This document shows, one piece after another, positions 42,501-55,058 of a stretch of 64,000 nt of DNA. Origin of the DNA: Vanrija pseudolonga (lineage: Eukaryota > Basidiomycota > Tremellomycetes > Trichosporonales > Trichosporonaceae); assembly GCF_020906515.1 (NCBI RefSeq), contig NC_085850.1, positions 2,666,001 to 2,730,000 of the forward strand, in the 5' to 3' direction. Both the position numbers and the translations under genes were made by a program. Below the pieces are notes generated by a model that had not been told where the DNA came from, searched no databases, and saw only the letters and a program-made list of their open reading frames with translations. The stretch's first letter is position 1, and each line of letters opens with the position of its first letter.

Positions 42501-43897
42501 CGCCACCACCCCCGCAATCACCGCCCCCTGCGGCCTCACCTCCTCCTCTAGCTCCGTCGTACATGTCTGCTGCCGAAGAGAAGGAAATGATGCGCCGCCG
42601 CTTCGAGGACGCCCAATCTGCTGTGGCACGGACGCAGGGCGGAGCGTCGGCCAGTGGCAGTGCTGGCCCGTCGTCTTCGCCGGCCCCCGCTTGGTCGCCC
42701 GCACCCCCCGCTTCACCCCCCACGGCGTCGCCGCACATGTCTGCGGCCGAGGAGAAGGAGATGATGCGCAAGCGCTTCGAGGACGCACAGTCGGCTGTTG
42801 CGCGCACACAGGGCGGAGGATCCCCGGGCCCCAGGGCTGGGCCTTCCACATCAGCGGGCCCGTCATGGGCCGCACCTCCATCGTCACCTACCCAGCCGGC
42901 ATCACCGCCTCCCATTACGCCTGCGTACATGTCCGCGGCGGATGAGAAGGAGATGATGCGTCGGCGCTTCGAGGACGCGCAGTCGGCTGTGGCTCGGACG
43001 CAAGGCGGACCGCCACGCACCTCTGGGTCTCCCGCACCTGCTCGACCAACCTCGGTTGCACCAGGATTCATGTCCGCCACAGACGAGAAGGACATTATGC
43101 GCCGGCGCTACGAAGAGGCAACTGGTCGTGTTGCCAGTGGGTCGAATGCCGCTGGATCAAGCAGCGCTGCTGGCTCGTCGTCTGCCCCGCTTGCGCCCGC
43201 GTACATGTCTGCTGCAGACGAGAAGGAGATGATGCGGAAGCGGTTCGACGAGGCTCAGTCGCGCGTCGCGCGTACACAGGGATCGATCTCCCTGTCACCT
43301 TCGTCGCCGCCGCTGACTACGGCTTCGTCGCCGTTCACCTCGCCTCTCGGTTCGGCCTTTGCACCCGCCTACCTCTCTGCTGAGGAGGAGAAGGACCAGA
43401 TGCGGCGGCGGTATGAGCAGGCGACTGGCCGTGTCACCAGCGGCTCGAATGGTGCCAGCTCGAGTAGCGGCGCCGGCTCGTCTGCCTCGGCGTTCATGTC
43501 GGCTGCGGATGAGAAGGATATGATGAAGAAGCGGTACGAGGAGGCGCGGTCACGCGCCACTGGCGGATCCATCTCGTCTCCTCCGCCACTCTCGACGTCG
43601 CCCCCTCCCCTCAGTTATGACGAGCTGAACCGGTCCGCGTCCCCCGTCAACTCTGGAAGGTACGCGTCGGGCTCGGCGCCTTGGGACGCCGGCCCGTCGT
43701 CGTCGGCGTCCGAGCCGTCCGACATGCCGACGTTCAGACCCATGTCGCCTGTCGCTGGTGAGACGCCGCTCAGCCTGGCGCGTCACGCGTCGGCAATCGC
43801 GGCAAAGGGCAAGCAGCGTGCCATGTCGACTCTGCCTGATGGCCCGCCGCCGCCGGTGCCGTCTCGCCCGCCAAAGGAGTACACTACGTTGATCTAG
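39521..43897 (+). CDS. Arrestin-fold protein with long C-terminal helical repeat array
   Basis: Two exons, 39521-40551 and 40594-43897, giving 1444 residues; the 42-nt intron keeps frame. Residues 1-345 look like an arrestin fold: LRAPPHLHFVQGHPG, IKGTVEVRLG, LRVEVRKYET, FSFIIPLPTDIPPS, VRYELVAAVCYKG (arrestin N domain), then VNEVKSISVLNGQVTMTVD, FRLRGFDMGLVEV and FKVEYELVVEAACDG (C domain). Residues 345-670 are low-complexity and include a PPGY motif (41519-41530) that could bind a Rsp5/Nedd4 WW domain. From about residue 610 to 1310 there are about twelve copies of a ~27-residue unit (YMSAADEKEMMRKRFEDAQ-type) separated by Ser/Pro/Gly/Ala linkers. Alpha-arrestins link membrane cargo to ubiquitin ligases; the repeat array is not part of the standard family and is the striking feature. 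Fold call is by motif; cargo is unknown. Confidence 0.82.
41399..43568 (+). repeat. Coding array of about 12 helical EEK-type repeats
   Basis: Units of about 27 residues start near 41399 (degenerate), 41666, 41930, 42106, 42342, 42556, 42730, 42920, 43060, 43196, 43362 and 43489. Consensus is (Y/F)MSAxxEKExMRxR(F/Y)E-A--xVA. The three units near 42556-42920 are nearly identical in protein (EEKEMM...FEDAQSAVARTQG), pointing to recent duplication or conversion; outer units drift more. Linkers differ in length and are Ser/Pro/Gly/Ala-rich. Confidence 0.9.
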
Positions 43898-45170
43898 CTG
43901 CTACGAGTTATTTAATCTAGCTAGACGTAATGCAGAGGGAGTTTAGTTGGTTGAAGCGAGGTGGGCCGGTGGAGGGGCCGAGTGGGGCCTCTGATCTGGT
44001 GATGTTGTTATGGGCCCTAGATCCAAAGCAGCGGTGCGGAGTATGTAGGATCTGATTTGGTGAGTGCAAAGGGTGGAAGGTGGATGGCGGCATGTGGTGG
44101 AGTGGAAGCTGGCAGGCTGTCTCAGATGGCCGTGCCGGGCCGTGTCGTCTGGCTGCTGGCTGCTGGCTGCTCGCTCTGCTCCGAGTCTGCATGACGAGAG
44201 AGGAGGTGGGCCAAGACTTGACGCCCTTAATCGTAGCAGCATGGCAGCAGCATGGCACACTGCAGAGTGTGCGTGTCAAAGTGCCCGCCCGCCGCCTGCT
44301 CGTCATTTGAACCGGCAAGGCAAGGGGGGGGGCCCTGAAGAACAAGGACGCAAGGACCCTGCAAAGTGTTCGGCTAACATGCCGGGTGGTAATGGCCCGG
44401 CAGCGAGGAATTGTATTGCTGCACATGTGCTGTTGTAATAAAGTTTTGTAATGCCCGGGCCCTTTTCCCCTCATTCCTCGTTATTATACCCCCGGGGCAA
44501 GGCGGCAAGGGGGGGTTGCGTGTTGGCGCTAGTGGGCAGGCAGGCAGACAACTGACTGGCTGCTGGCTGGGGGGGCAAAACCAGAGGAACGAACAGACAG
44601 ACACACGGGCTCTGCATGCTGCCTGCTGCTGCTGCAGGGCACACACCACACCACACCACCACTGCACCTCTCTACGCACAACTCCATCTCCCTTCATCAC
44701 GAATCTCGTAGCAACACACCCAACACACACACACTACTCTCCACACATCCACACGACACGAAACGACACGCCAAAGACGTGGCGCACACGAGGCCACACC
44801 ACACGAGCACGGCACACACGAGCATCACATTGTGTCCACCTTTCGGTTGCTGCCCCTCGCCATCACACCTCCTAGCCGAGCCGCGACGCGCCGCAGCACC
44901 AGCACCAAGCAGCAAGCCTGCCCCCCTCCACCGTCCTATGAACTGAGAGGCACTTGACCAGGCGGCGCACAAGGCAGCCCGAGCCCGACCAGCCCGACGA
45001 CAGCGCGAGCGACGTCCTTTTCGCCTTCGGCGCGACGAAAAAGAGCCAGCTAGCGAGCGCACCGACGCCCGACGACGACGCCGCCGCCGCGCACCACCAC
45101 CACCAACAACCCACCACCCACCAACCGCATCACCTCTGTCCGTCCATCGCCGCCGCCGCTCACCACCCCC
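43898..45170. other. Intergenic region and ROM2 leader
   Basis: 1.27 kb between two + genes. It contains several G runs and, at 44640-44900, a CA-rich tract. Likely ROM2 promoter and a long 5' leader. No gene is supported. Confidence 0.45.
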
Positions 45171-48100
45171 ATGGCTCCAACGGGACCGCGCGCACGCCCA
45201 GGCCCCCCGCCGGGCGGCGCTCGCCCCCAGCCCCAGCCCAACGTGCGCAACGAGGTCTTTGAGAACATCTTTGGCCGCCCAGCCGGCGGCCACCACCTCG
45301 GACCTGGCGTGCCGCCCGGCGCACACCCCGTCCCCGTCCGCCCGCAGTACGGAGGGTACGGACAACCACAACAACAACAGGGAGGATACCCCCAGTACCA
45401 GCAGCAGCCGCGAGCTTACCCCGCCCAAGGAGGAGGAGGAGGGGGAGGGGGATCGCTGATCCCTGGCCCGCCGCCGGGGCAGCAGGGAGGATACGGCGGA
45501 CAGCAGCAGCAGCAGCAGCAGCAATACGCCGGCGCGAATGGATACGCGCCGCGCCCCAGGGGCCCGAGCTATGGTAGTACTGTGAGTAGCTGATGAGAGA
45601 GGGTGACCGCGGGCCCATCACTGACGGCGGGTGCAGGAGCCGCCGCCCAACCCGCGACGAGCGAGCTTTACGCCGTCGATTCCGCCACCAAACACTTACC
45701 CTGCCAACGGGGGGTCGAGCAGCACAACAGCACAAGCAGCGCCGACAACATCTTACAACGGATATGTAACGCCCGCGGCGAGGGTAGACCGTCTGCCGCA
45801 CATCTCGTCGATCCAGCCCGGTGCGATCGTGGCGGGCGGCCCAGCCCTCGCCCAGCATCCTTTGCCCAGGTCGTCGTCCGCCACCGGACCACCTCCGGCA
45901 ACTATGAGCATGCCCCAGCCCATGCCTCAGCCATCATTGCCTACCAGATCAGTGTCCAACGCCTCTACGCTGACAACGGCAACAATGAGCATGCGGTCCG
46001 TGTCGGGCAGCTCGACCGCAACACACGCCTCATCTGCAACCACTGTCTCCGTGCCTCCCCCGCGCTCGGGATCCCTGCACGCCAAGAACGGCCCCATTCG
46101 CGTCACCATCCCCTCACCCACCATCACCACCTCGCCCAACAAGGCCTTCTCGGCCCTCCCCAGAACGTCAGAGGAGCAGTCAACACTGGACCCGGGCAAC
46201 CCGAGGGAGAGGGCCAGATCACATGGCGCAGCGTCCCCACCGCCAGACTACTTGCGCGCGACCCACCCTCCCAACGCAGCCTCGGCGCACTCGACGCCAG
46301 GAGGGTTATTAGACGACATTCCGGGCTTCCCGACCAGGTCGGATTCGGATCTCGGCCTCGGCCACCTCAGCGGCCCTTGGGAACCCACTCCAGCGGGTAG
46401 GTGTGATGGAGGACAGAGCGCGCTGCGCCCAAACACGACATGGCCATTTCAAGAGTCACCTGGTGCTAACTTGGTCACAGCGCGACCAGATCAAGTAAGG
46501 CAGCGGCCCCCGGAAGTGCGGCATACGTCCACGGCGAGCTCGTCATCACAACACCGCTCAATGCACTCGCGCATGCCCTCCGACTCGTCCATCGCGTCCA
46601 GCGTCTACACTGTGGGGCAGAACCAGCGGATAGCGTGAGTAGTGGTGTGCGCCGCCTGCCGGAGCTTGGCTGACCCTCCCAGTCCGCTGTCCCAGATGGG
46701 TCCCGTCCCCGACTCTCCATTCGGCTCTCCCTCGACACCGACTGGATCCGAGAACGGCTACGGCATGTTCCAGAGAATAGCACGCAAGTCGATGGAGTCG
46801 ACACACTCGCTCCCCTTACCAAACGTGACTACCACAGAGTCATCACCGCTCCCACCAGGCGCAGCGACATCAGTGTTTGACCACAGGGCTACGTCATTTT
46901 CTGGCAGCTCGGCAAACCGGCGTGAGATTGTCAGCTCTGTCCGTTCTTCAGGGTCCCTCCACGGCCACGATTCGAGAGGCTTGGGAATCACGTACGGTGG
47001 AGGCTCTCCACTCACATCGAAGCCCTCATTTACCCACTCTCAGGCCAGCGTGCGCCAGGCCGCCATTCTCCAGACCATGCCCGTCATCATCCCAGCGCTC
47101 CTGTCCAGTGTCGCCGGCGCCTTCCGCCAGCTGGTCGACGTTAGTGAGATTGTCAAGGAGGGCATTACCTACAAGGACGCCTTTGATGGCCGCACGGCAG
47201 TCACCATCATCTCGGACATTATCAAGACGCCGGATCGCAACCTCGCACTTCTTCTCGGTCGTGCCCTGGACGCGCAAAAGTTCTTCCATGATGTCACCTA
47301 CGCGCACAGGCTGCGTGACACGCCAAACGAGATCTACCAGTTCAAGGAGCGTCTCGTTGCGCCGTTTGTCAACGACTCGGCGATTATGGACTCGCCTGGA
47401 TCAGAGCACATTGGTCTGACCAGACCTCCATCGTCTTCGAGTGGGACTGCACCCACAGCCCGGAAACAGATTGGCTACGATGCCCTGCTCGACTCGCCCG
47501 TCCTCCAGACGACCAAGGCTACCCCAGTACCTGGTGGTACGCCGCTGGAATCCGACGACTCGGAGGACGACCTGCCCAACGGTGTCTTCACGCTCCTAAC
47601 CGAGTGTTACTCGCCGACATGTTCCCGCGAGCAGCTCTGTTACTCGATCAACTGTCCTCGCCGCCTGGAGCAGATGAAACGGCTCAACGTCAAGTCGGCC
47701 CACCCAGGATTATCGCGCAAGCTGAGCGAGGAGTCGTTGCACGACGAGCCAAAGGAGACGGGTACACTATGGATCCACTCGGTGTCCCAGGACATCCTCG
47801 ACAGCGTAGACGACACGGAGAAGAAGCGACAAGAGGCCATCAACGAAGTCATTTACACGGAACGAGACTTTGTTCGCGACCTCGAGTATCTTCGCGACTC
47901 TTGGGTCAAGCCCCTTCGCACCCAGGACATCGTCTCATCGGACCGCAGGGACGAGTTTGTGCGGCAGGTCTTCTGGAACGTGCACGACGTGCTCCAGGTC
48001 AACCACGTCCTGGCAGAACGCCTCACAAAACGCCAGAAGCAGCAGCCTGTTGTGCAGTCGCTCGGTGACATCTTCCTGGACTGCGTCCCCCACTTTGAGC

Positions 48101-50205
48101 CGTTTGTCGTCTACGGAGCGCATCAACTGTGGGGAAAGTACGAGTTTGAGAAGGAGAAGAACACGAACCCTGCCTTCCAAAAGTTTGTTGACGAGACGGA
48201 ACGGAAACCAGAGTCTCGCAAGCTCGAACTCAACGGCTACCTCACCAAGCCGACGACTCGACTGGGTCGATACCCGCTCTTGCTGGAGGCGGTCCTCAAG
48301 TACACGCCAGAGGACCACTCCGACAAGCGCGATCTTCCCGAGGTGATCAAGATGATCAAGGCGTTCCTGTCCAAGGTCAACGTCGAGAGTGGAAAGTCGG
48401 AGAATGCGTTCGAGCTCGCCCAGATCGACAAGCAGATCATGTTCCGCCAAGGCGACAACATTGATCTCCGATTGAGAGATCGCAGCCGCGAGCTTGTCCA
48501 CAAGGGACCCGTCAAGAGACGAGGAGGAAACCAGGGCGGCGAGAATGCCGATTTGATCGCCTTCCTCTTTGACCACGCCTTCCTGTTGGTCAAATCCAAG
48601 TGGGTCAACAAGGCCGAGCAATACAAGGTCTACCGACGACCCATTCCTCTCGAATTACTCGTCCTTCGATACCCAGAGGACCACTACAACTCGGCAAAGC
48701 TCTCCGCCGGCACGAACAACAAGCTAATCCGTGCTGGCGGACCTGCTGGCAAGGCAGGCGGTAAGAGCCAGCTGGCGCACATCCCACCTAAGCCCGAGAG
48801 CAAGCACGGCTTCTTCCTCAACGTCATCCACCTCGGCCGCAAGGGATACGAGTTGCAGCTTTGGATCGACACGTATGCCGGCAGGAGGAAGTGGATTGAG
48901 AGCATTGAAAAGCAGCAGCAAGTCATTCGCGACCACTCGACAATCTTTGTTAGCGAGACGATCACCGAAGGCTTCTTCCAGGGCCTGAGACGGATCAACT
49001 GCCTCAGCCCTTACGACAACGGCAACCGCATGATCTACGGCACCGACGAGGGCGTCTACTTCTCAAACTTGCGCGACCCGAAACTACGCGAGCCCGTCAA
49101 GGTTATCAACCTGGTTGATGTGGCCCAGGTCGATGTGATCGAGGAGTACCAGCTGCTCATTGTTCTGAGTGAGCGCCAGGTCACCACCTTCCCCCTCGAC
49201 TGCCTTGACCCCAACGACCCCAACGCGGCGCTCAAGCGTGGCAAGCGTGTGTCGTCGCACACGAGCTTCTTCAAGTCGGGTGTCTGTCTCGGACGCACAT
49301 TGGTTGCTGTCGTCAAGAGCTCGCCGCTCTCGTCGACCATCAAGGTGCTCGAGCCCGTTGACCAGAGCATGCGGGGCAAGAAGCCGCAGGGAAGCTTCAT
49401 GAAGAGCTTGAAGGGCGCCCAGGACACGCTCAAGGTGTTCAAGGAGTTCTACATTCCCTTTGAGAGCTTCTCGGTCTACTTCCTCAAGACCAAGCTCTGC
49501 GTTGGTTGCCAGAAAGGCTTTGAGATTGTCGACCTCGAGACGCTCGACCTGCAGTCGCTCCTCGACCCGTCCGACCAGTCGCTCGACTTTGTCCTCAAAC
49601 GCGAAGGCGTGCGCCCGATGGCCATCTACCGAATCGAGTCCGACTTCTTATTGTGCTACGACGACTTCGCATTCTACGTCAACAAGAACGGATGGCGAGC
49701 GCGTCCCAAATGGGCCATTGTGTGGGAAGGGGCGCCGACGGCGTTTGCGCTGCTCTACCCCTACGTCATTGCGTTCGAGCCGACGTTTGTCGAAGTGCGC
49801 CACGTCGAGACTGGCCACTTAGTTCAGATCATCCCCGGCAGCCACATTACATGCCTGTTTGCCGACATGCCTCCGTCGACGGTCAACGCCCCTGTCCCGC
49901 AGCAGCGCCAGATCATGTACCCCCAGCAGCCGGGCAACGGACAGATGTACCGGCCACCACCGGGGCAGTTTGGCATGCCCCAAGGCTACGGCTACCCTCC
50001 GCAGGGTTACAACGGTGCGAATGGTGGACGGCCTCCCATGCCCTACGGCGCACCACCGCCGATGCAGCCGATCCGCAACTTCCAGTTCCGACCACAGATC
50101 ATCTTTGTTTCGGACGACGGCCACGTCCAGTTCCTCAAGCTTCCGCCGCCGAATGGCAACAACCGGCGTTCGTCCGACTCGCGCTCGACGCACTCTGGTC
50201 GATGA
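45171..50205 (+). CDS. ROM2: Rho1 guanine-nucleotide exchange factor (Rom2-like)
   Basis: Exons 45171-45581, 45637-46396, 46481-46634 and 46683-50205 give 1615 residues. The second intron (46397-46480, 84 nt) has a GTAGGT donor, CTAAC branch and CACAG end but is itself in frame without a stop, so a 1643-residue form is possible. Order: a Gly/Gln/Pro-rich N-terminus with a (CAG)7 run, a long Ser/Thr-rich region, a DEP-like domain (about 560-680; ALLLGRALDAQKFFHDVTY), a Cys-rich segment (CYSPTCSREQLCYSINCPRR), the DH domain (about 824-1015; INEVIYTERDFVRDLEYL), PH (about 1035-1190) and a CNH domain (about 1200-1500), then a Gln/Pro/Gly-rich tail. This DEP-DH-PH-CNH order is that of fungal Rom1/Rom2, which activate Rho1 at the plasma membrane in the cell-wall integrity pathway. 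The C-terminal extension after CNH is unusual. Family is certain; ROM1 versus ROM2 is naming only. Confidence 0.9.
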
Positions 50206-50686
50206 GCGCGCGGGGCGACCGACCTCGTCTCATTGCCAGGGTTGTTCGGTTTCCCGTTCTCCCCCGCCCCCCCATCACACCAACCCATCATCATATCTCA
50301 TGCCCCTCATACCAGTGGCCCCTAGGCCGCCTGGTCGCTATACTGTTTTGGCACCCTAGTTTTGTTCTGGTTGGTTGTAGCATCACGCCGTAAGAGAGAG
50401 AGAGAATGCATACATGCGAGGGATGTGGAAGGGTGTTGAGTGATGTTGAGTGAAAGCGCAAGGGCAGTTGATTGACAGTCTTGTGCGGCGCCCCGCAGCC
50501 GGAATGACGATCGTTGCCACCGACGAGCAGTGTGAGACGCGATGGCGCACCAAGGTTGCACCCAGCATCGCAACCTCGCTCTTCCCCCCGACAACTTTCT
50601 ACCTAACATCTGGCAACGACATATCCCTACTCCTTACTGATATACACGGCACACAAGCACCAGAAGTGCACAGCGTGCACACTACA
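50206..50686. other. Intergenic region between ROM2 and the DCAF-like gene
   Basis: Holds the ROM2 3' flank and the promoter of the next gene. A short GA run lies at 50395-50404. No gene is seen. Confidence 0.45.
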
Positions 50687-53254
50687 ATGCGGCACACGCT
50701 CGACCCCCTCCCGCGGAGTCTGACAGGCGGCAGCAGCAGCGGCGGCGCGGCGCGGCGCCGGCGTCAAGTGTTTCGGGGGGACGCGTGGGGCCGGCTGGAC
50801 CGGGTACAGGAGCTGGGCGACGACGGGGACGCGCACACTGGGTGGGTAGGCTGGGGCCGCTCCCCCTCTTTCTGGCCTAAGCTCACCCCCACCGCAGCTG
50901 CGTCAACGCCCTCTCGTGGTCGGACGACGGGGCCGTCCTCCTCTCCGGCTCGGACGACAAGCGGTGGGCCGGGGTCTGGGAAGGTGGCTAACGTACCAGG
51001 ATATGCATGTGGACGGCGGACACGCGCTCCGGCATCGCGGGCAGCGCCGACTCGCCGCATCCCTTGCGGCTGCGCGAGAGCATCATCACGGGCCACCAAG
51101 CCAACATCTTCTGGAGCAGCTTCCTCCCGTCTGCTGGGCCGCCGCGCATCGTCTCGTGTGCGGGAGACAGCGACATCCGCGTGTTCGACGTCGAGAAGCT
51201 GTCGTGGGCGCCGACTTTGCGCGGCAAGGGCGCGCTCGACGGGCGCAGCGGCGCGGGGTGGGTCGGGTCGGGTCTGTCTACGGCCTGGGCTGAGCTGAGC
51301 TGATCGTTCCCTCTAGCGTCACCATCCTCAGATGCCACAGCGACCGCACGAAACGCATCGCGACCGAGGCGAGCCCGTTCCAGTTCCTCTCCGTGTCCGA
51401 GGACGGCACGGTGCGGCAGCACGACCTGCGCAGGCCGCACGCGTGCCCGGGCGAATGTCCGACGCCGCTCTTCCGCGCGCCGGACGGCGTGGACCTGTAC
51501 AGCCTCTCGCTGTCCCCCGCCGCGCCGCACGTGTTCGCGGTCGCGGGGCAAACGGACGCAGCGTACGTTCTTGACCGGCGCATGCTCGCGCGCCAGACCC
51601 CCAGCTGGGGCGAGCACACGAAGCGCGCCGGCCAGGTGCACTGCGTTCGGAGGCTTGGACTGCCCGACGACGAGTGGGAGGGCGTGTCGCCCAGTCGTTC
51701 GGGGTACGATGGCGAGCGGCACATCACGTGTGTCAAGTTGAATCCGGACAACCCAGCGGAGGTGAGTGCGAGTGCGCGAAGCTCACGAGCTGGAGGAGGA
51801 GACGAAGGGAAGGCGGAGATGGCAGGCTGACGCTGCGCTAGGCAATCTGCGCGTTCGCGAAACACTCGACCGCGCTGTTCAACCTCAACGACTCGCCGGT
51901 CGAGACGTCGGCCGCGGCGACAAGCGAGCATGGGGTCGTCTCGCCGAATCCTAGTCGGGGACGCGCGCAGACTGACACGGTCGGGGTGCTGGAGGCACAG
52001 CAGGAGATTGTGGAGGATGTGTTGGAAGATGCCGAGGCGGCGGTAGCCGCGGAGGCGGGGAGGACAGACACGCAAGCAGTGCCAGAGACCACAGACACCA
52101 ACGCTGGCACAAGACAGCCGCACAAGAGGCGGCACTCGGAAGTATCGACTGTCACGGGCGACCTCTCACCCGTGACTCGGTTACGTACCGAGGAACACCT
52201 GGGAGGAGCGGACGAGATTGATCTGGACGATATCCGCGAGCTCGAGGAGGACGTGCTGGCAGTCGTGTCAGAAGCAGAGGGCGAGACGGTCTTCCTCTTC
52301 GGTGGGTTAGCTGTCCCGTGAAGACTAACCCCCCAGACGATGACGATGAAGATGCCGAGGAAACCGGCGGTGACGACGACTCCGACTCTGGAGAGGAAAT
52401 CGACCTGTCGCACTTCGGCTACAACCTCACCGGCGACGGCGAAGATGAAGACGAGGATGAGGAGGACGACGATGATGACGACGAGGATGATTCCGACGAC
52501 GACAGCAACTTTGGCTTCAGACGCGGTGCGCGCAGCGCCACGGGCCAGTTTGGCAGCGTGCCTCTCCTGCACCCACGGCGGATGTTCAAGGGTGCGCGCA
52601 ACGTCGAGACGGTCAAGGACTGTGAGTGGGTGTAGGTACACATCATCTGACTGCAGGCACTTTCCTTGGCGACAGCTCGGACAAGATTGCCTCTGGGTCC
52701 GACGACGGCAACTTCTTCGTGTGGGACAAGGTCACTGGCCGCCTCGAGGGCATCTGGGAGGGCGACAACGAGGTCGTGAATGGTGAGAAGGGCCGTGTGG
52801 CTCCAGCTAACAACAGTCATGTCGCAGCACCCCACGCTGCCCGTCATCGCGGTGAGCGGCATCGACAGCACGGTCAAGGTACGTGAAATGAATGCCGTTT
52901 AGCTGACGCCAGGTCTTTGCGCCAACAGCTTCCCGCCTCGCCACATCGCATATCCGCACCGCCGACGTCGACCGCATCATCCAGCGTAACAAGTATCGAC
53001 CACGTCCAGCCCGTCAGTTCAACCCCTTCTCGGACAGGACGACGATTCTGCAGTACCTCACCAACTATGTGGCTAATAATGGTCTAGGTCCGCTCGAGCC
53101 CGTCGTCGGAGACGTGCCTGTTGGCCGCAGGACGGCCTTGCAGTTCGTCAGTGACGGGCAGACTATCAGCTTCGTCCATCGTGACATTGGTGTCGAGGAC
53201 GACGAAGATGAAGACGACGACGATGAGGAGCCGATGGAGGACGAAGATGAGTAA
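50687..53254 (+). CDS. WD40 substrate receptor, DCAF6/DCAF8-like
   Basis: Nine exons: 50687-50841, 50898-50963, 51000-51257, 51317-51761, 51842-52301, 52337-52621, 52657-52782, 52817-52878 and 52913-53254, giving 732 residues. N-terminal WD blades include CVNALSWSDDGAVLLSGSDDK, ITGHQANIFWSSFLP, VSCAGDSDIRVFD, FQFLSVSEDGTVRQHDLR and VKLNPDNPAE. A long insert then follows that is very acidic (Asp/Glu runs near 52440-52500). The C-terminal part has FKGARNVETVKDCTFLG, ASGSDDGNFFVWDKVTG and AVSGIDSTVKVF, the signature of IQWD1/DCAF6-type proteins. Such proteins act as DDB1-CUL4 receptors or as nuclear co-regulators. The RQHDLR stretch resembles a WDxR-like DDB1-binding motif but lacks the Trp. Acidic inserts are common in the group. 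Two introns end in CTAG. Spliced frame sums are exact. Confidence 0.85.
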
Positions 53255-53357
53255 TCGACGCACCTGTACAGTAACTGTACGTATGTAGCATGAATAGGGA
53301 CTACAAGGGTACAATCGGCCACGGGACAGGACAGAAGAACACAACACGAGCAAGCCA

Positions 53358-55058
53358 CTACCTAATGCGAACCTTGGACACGCCGCGCGCCTCGCGGTCG
53401 CCCGAGTCGGCCTTCTTGCCGACAGCCTTGGGTTCCCAGATCTTCCAAAACTTGAGGTTCTCGTCGCCGGCACCGGTGGCGACGGTGCATCCGTCGGGGG
53501 AGAGCGACGACGCGAGCACACGGTTGTCGTGCGCGGGCACGTCGTAGATCTTCTGCAGGGACGGGTACGACCACAGCGAGATGTTGTTGTCGGGGAAGCC
53601 GTGCGTCGAGAGGATCTCCTTTGAATGCGGGCTCCAGATGAGCGACGTCACCTGCGACTTGGCGTGCAGCGACGACGTGCGCGCGCCCGTCGTCGTCGAC
53701 CAGAAGTGGATGTGCTGGTCCTGGCTGCCGCCGCCGGTCGCGAGGAGGTTGGACTGCCACGGGCACCATGCGAGGGCCTTGACTGCCGCCGTGTGGTTGC
53801 GCTTCGTCCACTTGGGAACGACACGGTACTCGTTCTCTGGGGCGTTGATCGGCTGGCCGACACGAGCACTGCGGTGTCAGTTGAGTCCAAGACACGCATT
53901 TCAACTCACTCCCAACAGTTCACAACGTTGTCGTTACCGCCACTTGCGAGCAGCTGGCCATCGGGGCGCCAAGCGAGACCACACACCTCGGCCGAGTGCC
54001 CACGCAACTCCTGGACCTTGTGCTGCGCGATACGCACATCGTGGTGGAAGATCGTGCCGTCGCGGCATCCTGACGAGAGAACGTGGCCGTTCCACGAAAG
54101 CGTAGGGATACGGGCATTGTGGCCGCGCATGACACGCATTCGCTTGCTCTCTTCAACATCCCAGATCTCAATGTCACCATTATCGTTACCAGTTGCTAGG
54201 AAAGCTCCGTCTGGCGACCACTTGACGGAAGTGACCGGAGTTGACTCCTCGCTTGGGTGTCAGCGTGTTGCACCAAAGCCTACACCTACGTCTCCTCGCC
54301 GAGCGCCATGACATCGCCCGATTCAGCATCCCACACATATGGGACACATCCCAGGCCAATAGCCACACGGTTCGAGCAGCTCCAGTCCACGAGGTTGAGG
54401 TAGTAGTCGTCCACAAAGCCGGGGGCGTCGAGCACGCGGTCGGGGAGGTATGGCGGGGAGCGCTTCTTGGCGGCAGCAGACGCAGCGGCGGCGCCATTCG
54501 TCGCACCGCGGTTGGCTGCAGTCGAGCTGTGAAGAAGGTAGTTTCGCTGAGCATCGAGGTGGGATGTGGCGTGCGATGCGGGGGGAGGAGCAGCACGGAA
54601 CGAGAGAATACGGCGGCCCGGCTGGGCGAGGGTGAACGGGCCGGAGTGCGCTGGGGCGCTGTGCGTCGAGTCCATCGATGTGTCGGGTGTCTCGGCGGGG
54701 TGCGAGAACGAAGAGTGCTGTGACACTGGGCGAGAAGGAACGAAGCGGTCGAGCTGGGGTCAGTGCGGGTCCGAGGTAAACACCACCTACATCGCGGGCG
54801 CTGATCTTGTCCTTGGACGTCTTCTCCGGCAGGACAAACTCGCCGCTGCCCCGGTCGGCAATATTCATGCGGCCCATGCCCTCCCGCAGGCCTGCGAGGC
54901 CATCGATGTCGACAGAGCGCTGCTTGACGGGCGAGGGAACCTTGGCCCGGGTGTGGAAGGGGTTCGACCTGGGGCGTTAGGGGGGTGCTGGCCGGGGTGG
55001 CTGGTCAACACACTCACGGGTGGCGATCCTTGCTGCTTCCTGCTGCCTCTAAGCCCAT
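53358..55058 (-). CDS. CDC20: APC/C activator Cdc20
   Basis: Five exons on the minus strand: 55058-55018, 54968-54791, 54753-54290, 54251-53910 and 53868-53358, giving 511 residues. Exon 3 opens with LDRFVPSRP, a C-box that contacts the APC/C. The pre-propeller link is PDRVLDAPGFVDDYYLNLVDWS, which favours Cdc20/Slp1 over Cdh1. Seven WD blades follow (VTSVKWSPDG, ARIPTLSWNGHVLSSGCRDG, AEVCGLAWRPDGQLLASGG, VKALAWCPW, VTSLIWSP, VLASSLSPDG). The C-terminus is KVRIR, an Ile-Arg tail. Cdc20 brings securin and cyclin B to the APC/C and is the target of the spindle checkpoint. A GRRILSF string upstream may be a KILR-like Mad2-binding motif in altered form. The intron at 54252-54289 ends AAG; all others end CAG. 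The gene is tail to tail with the DCAF-like gene. Confidence 0.92.
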
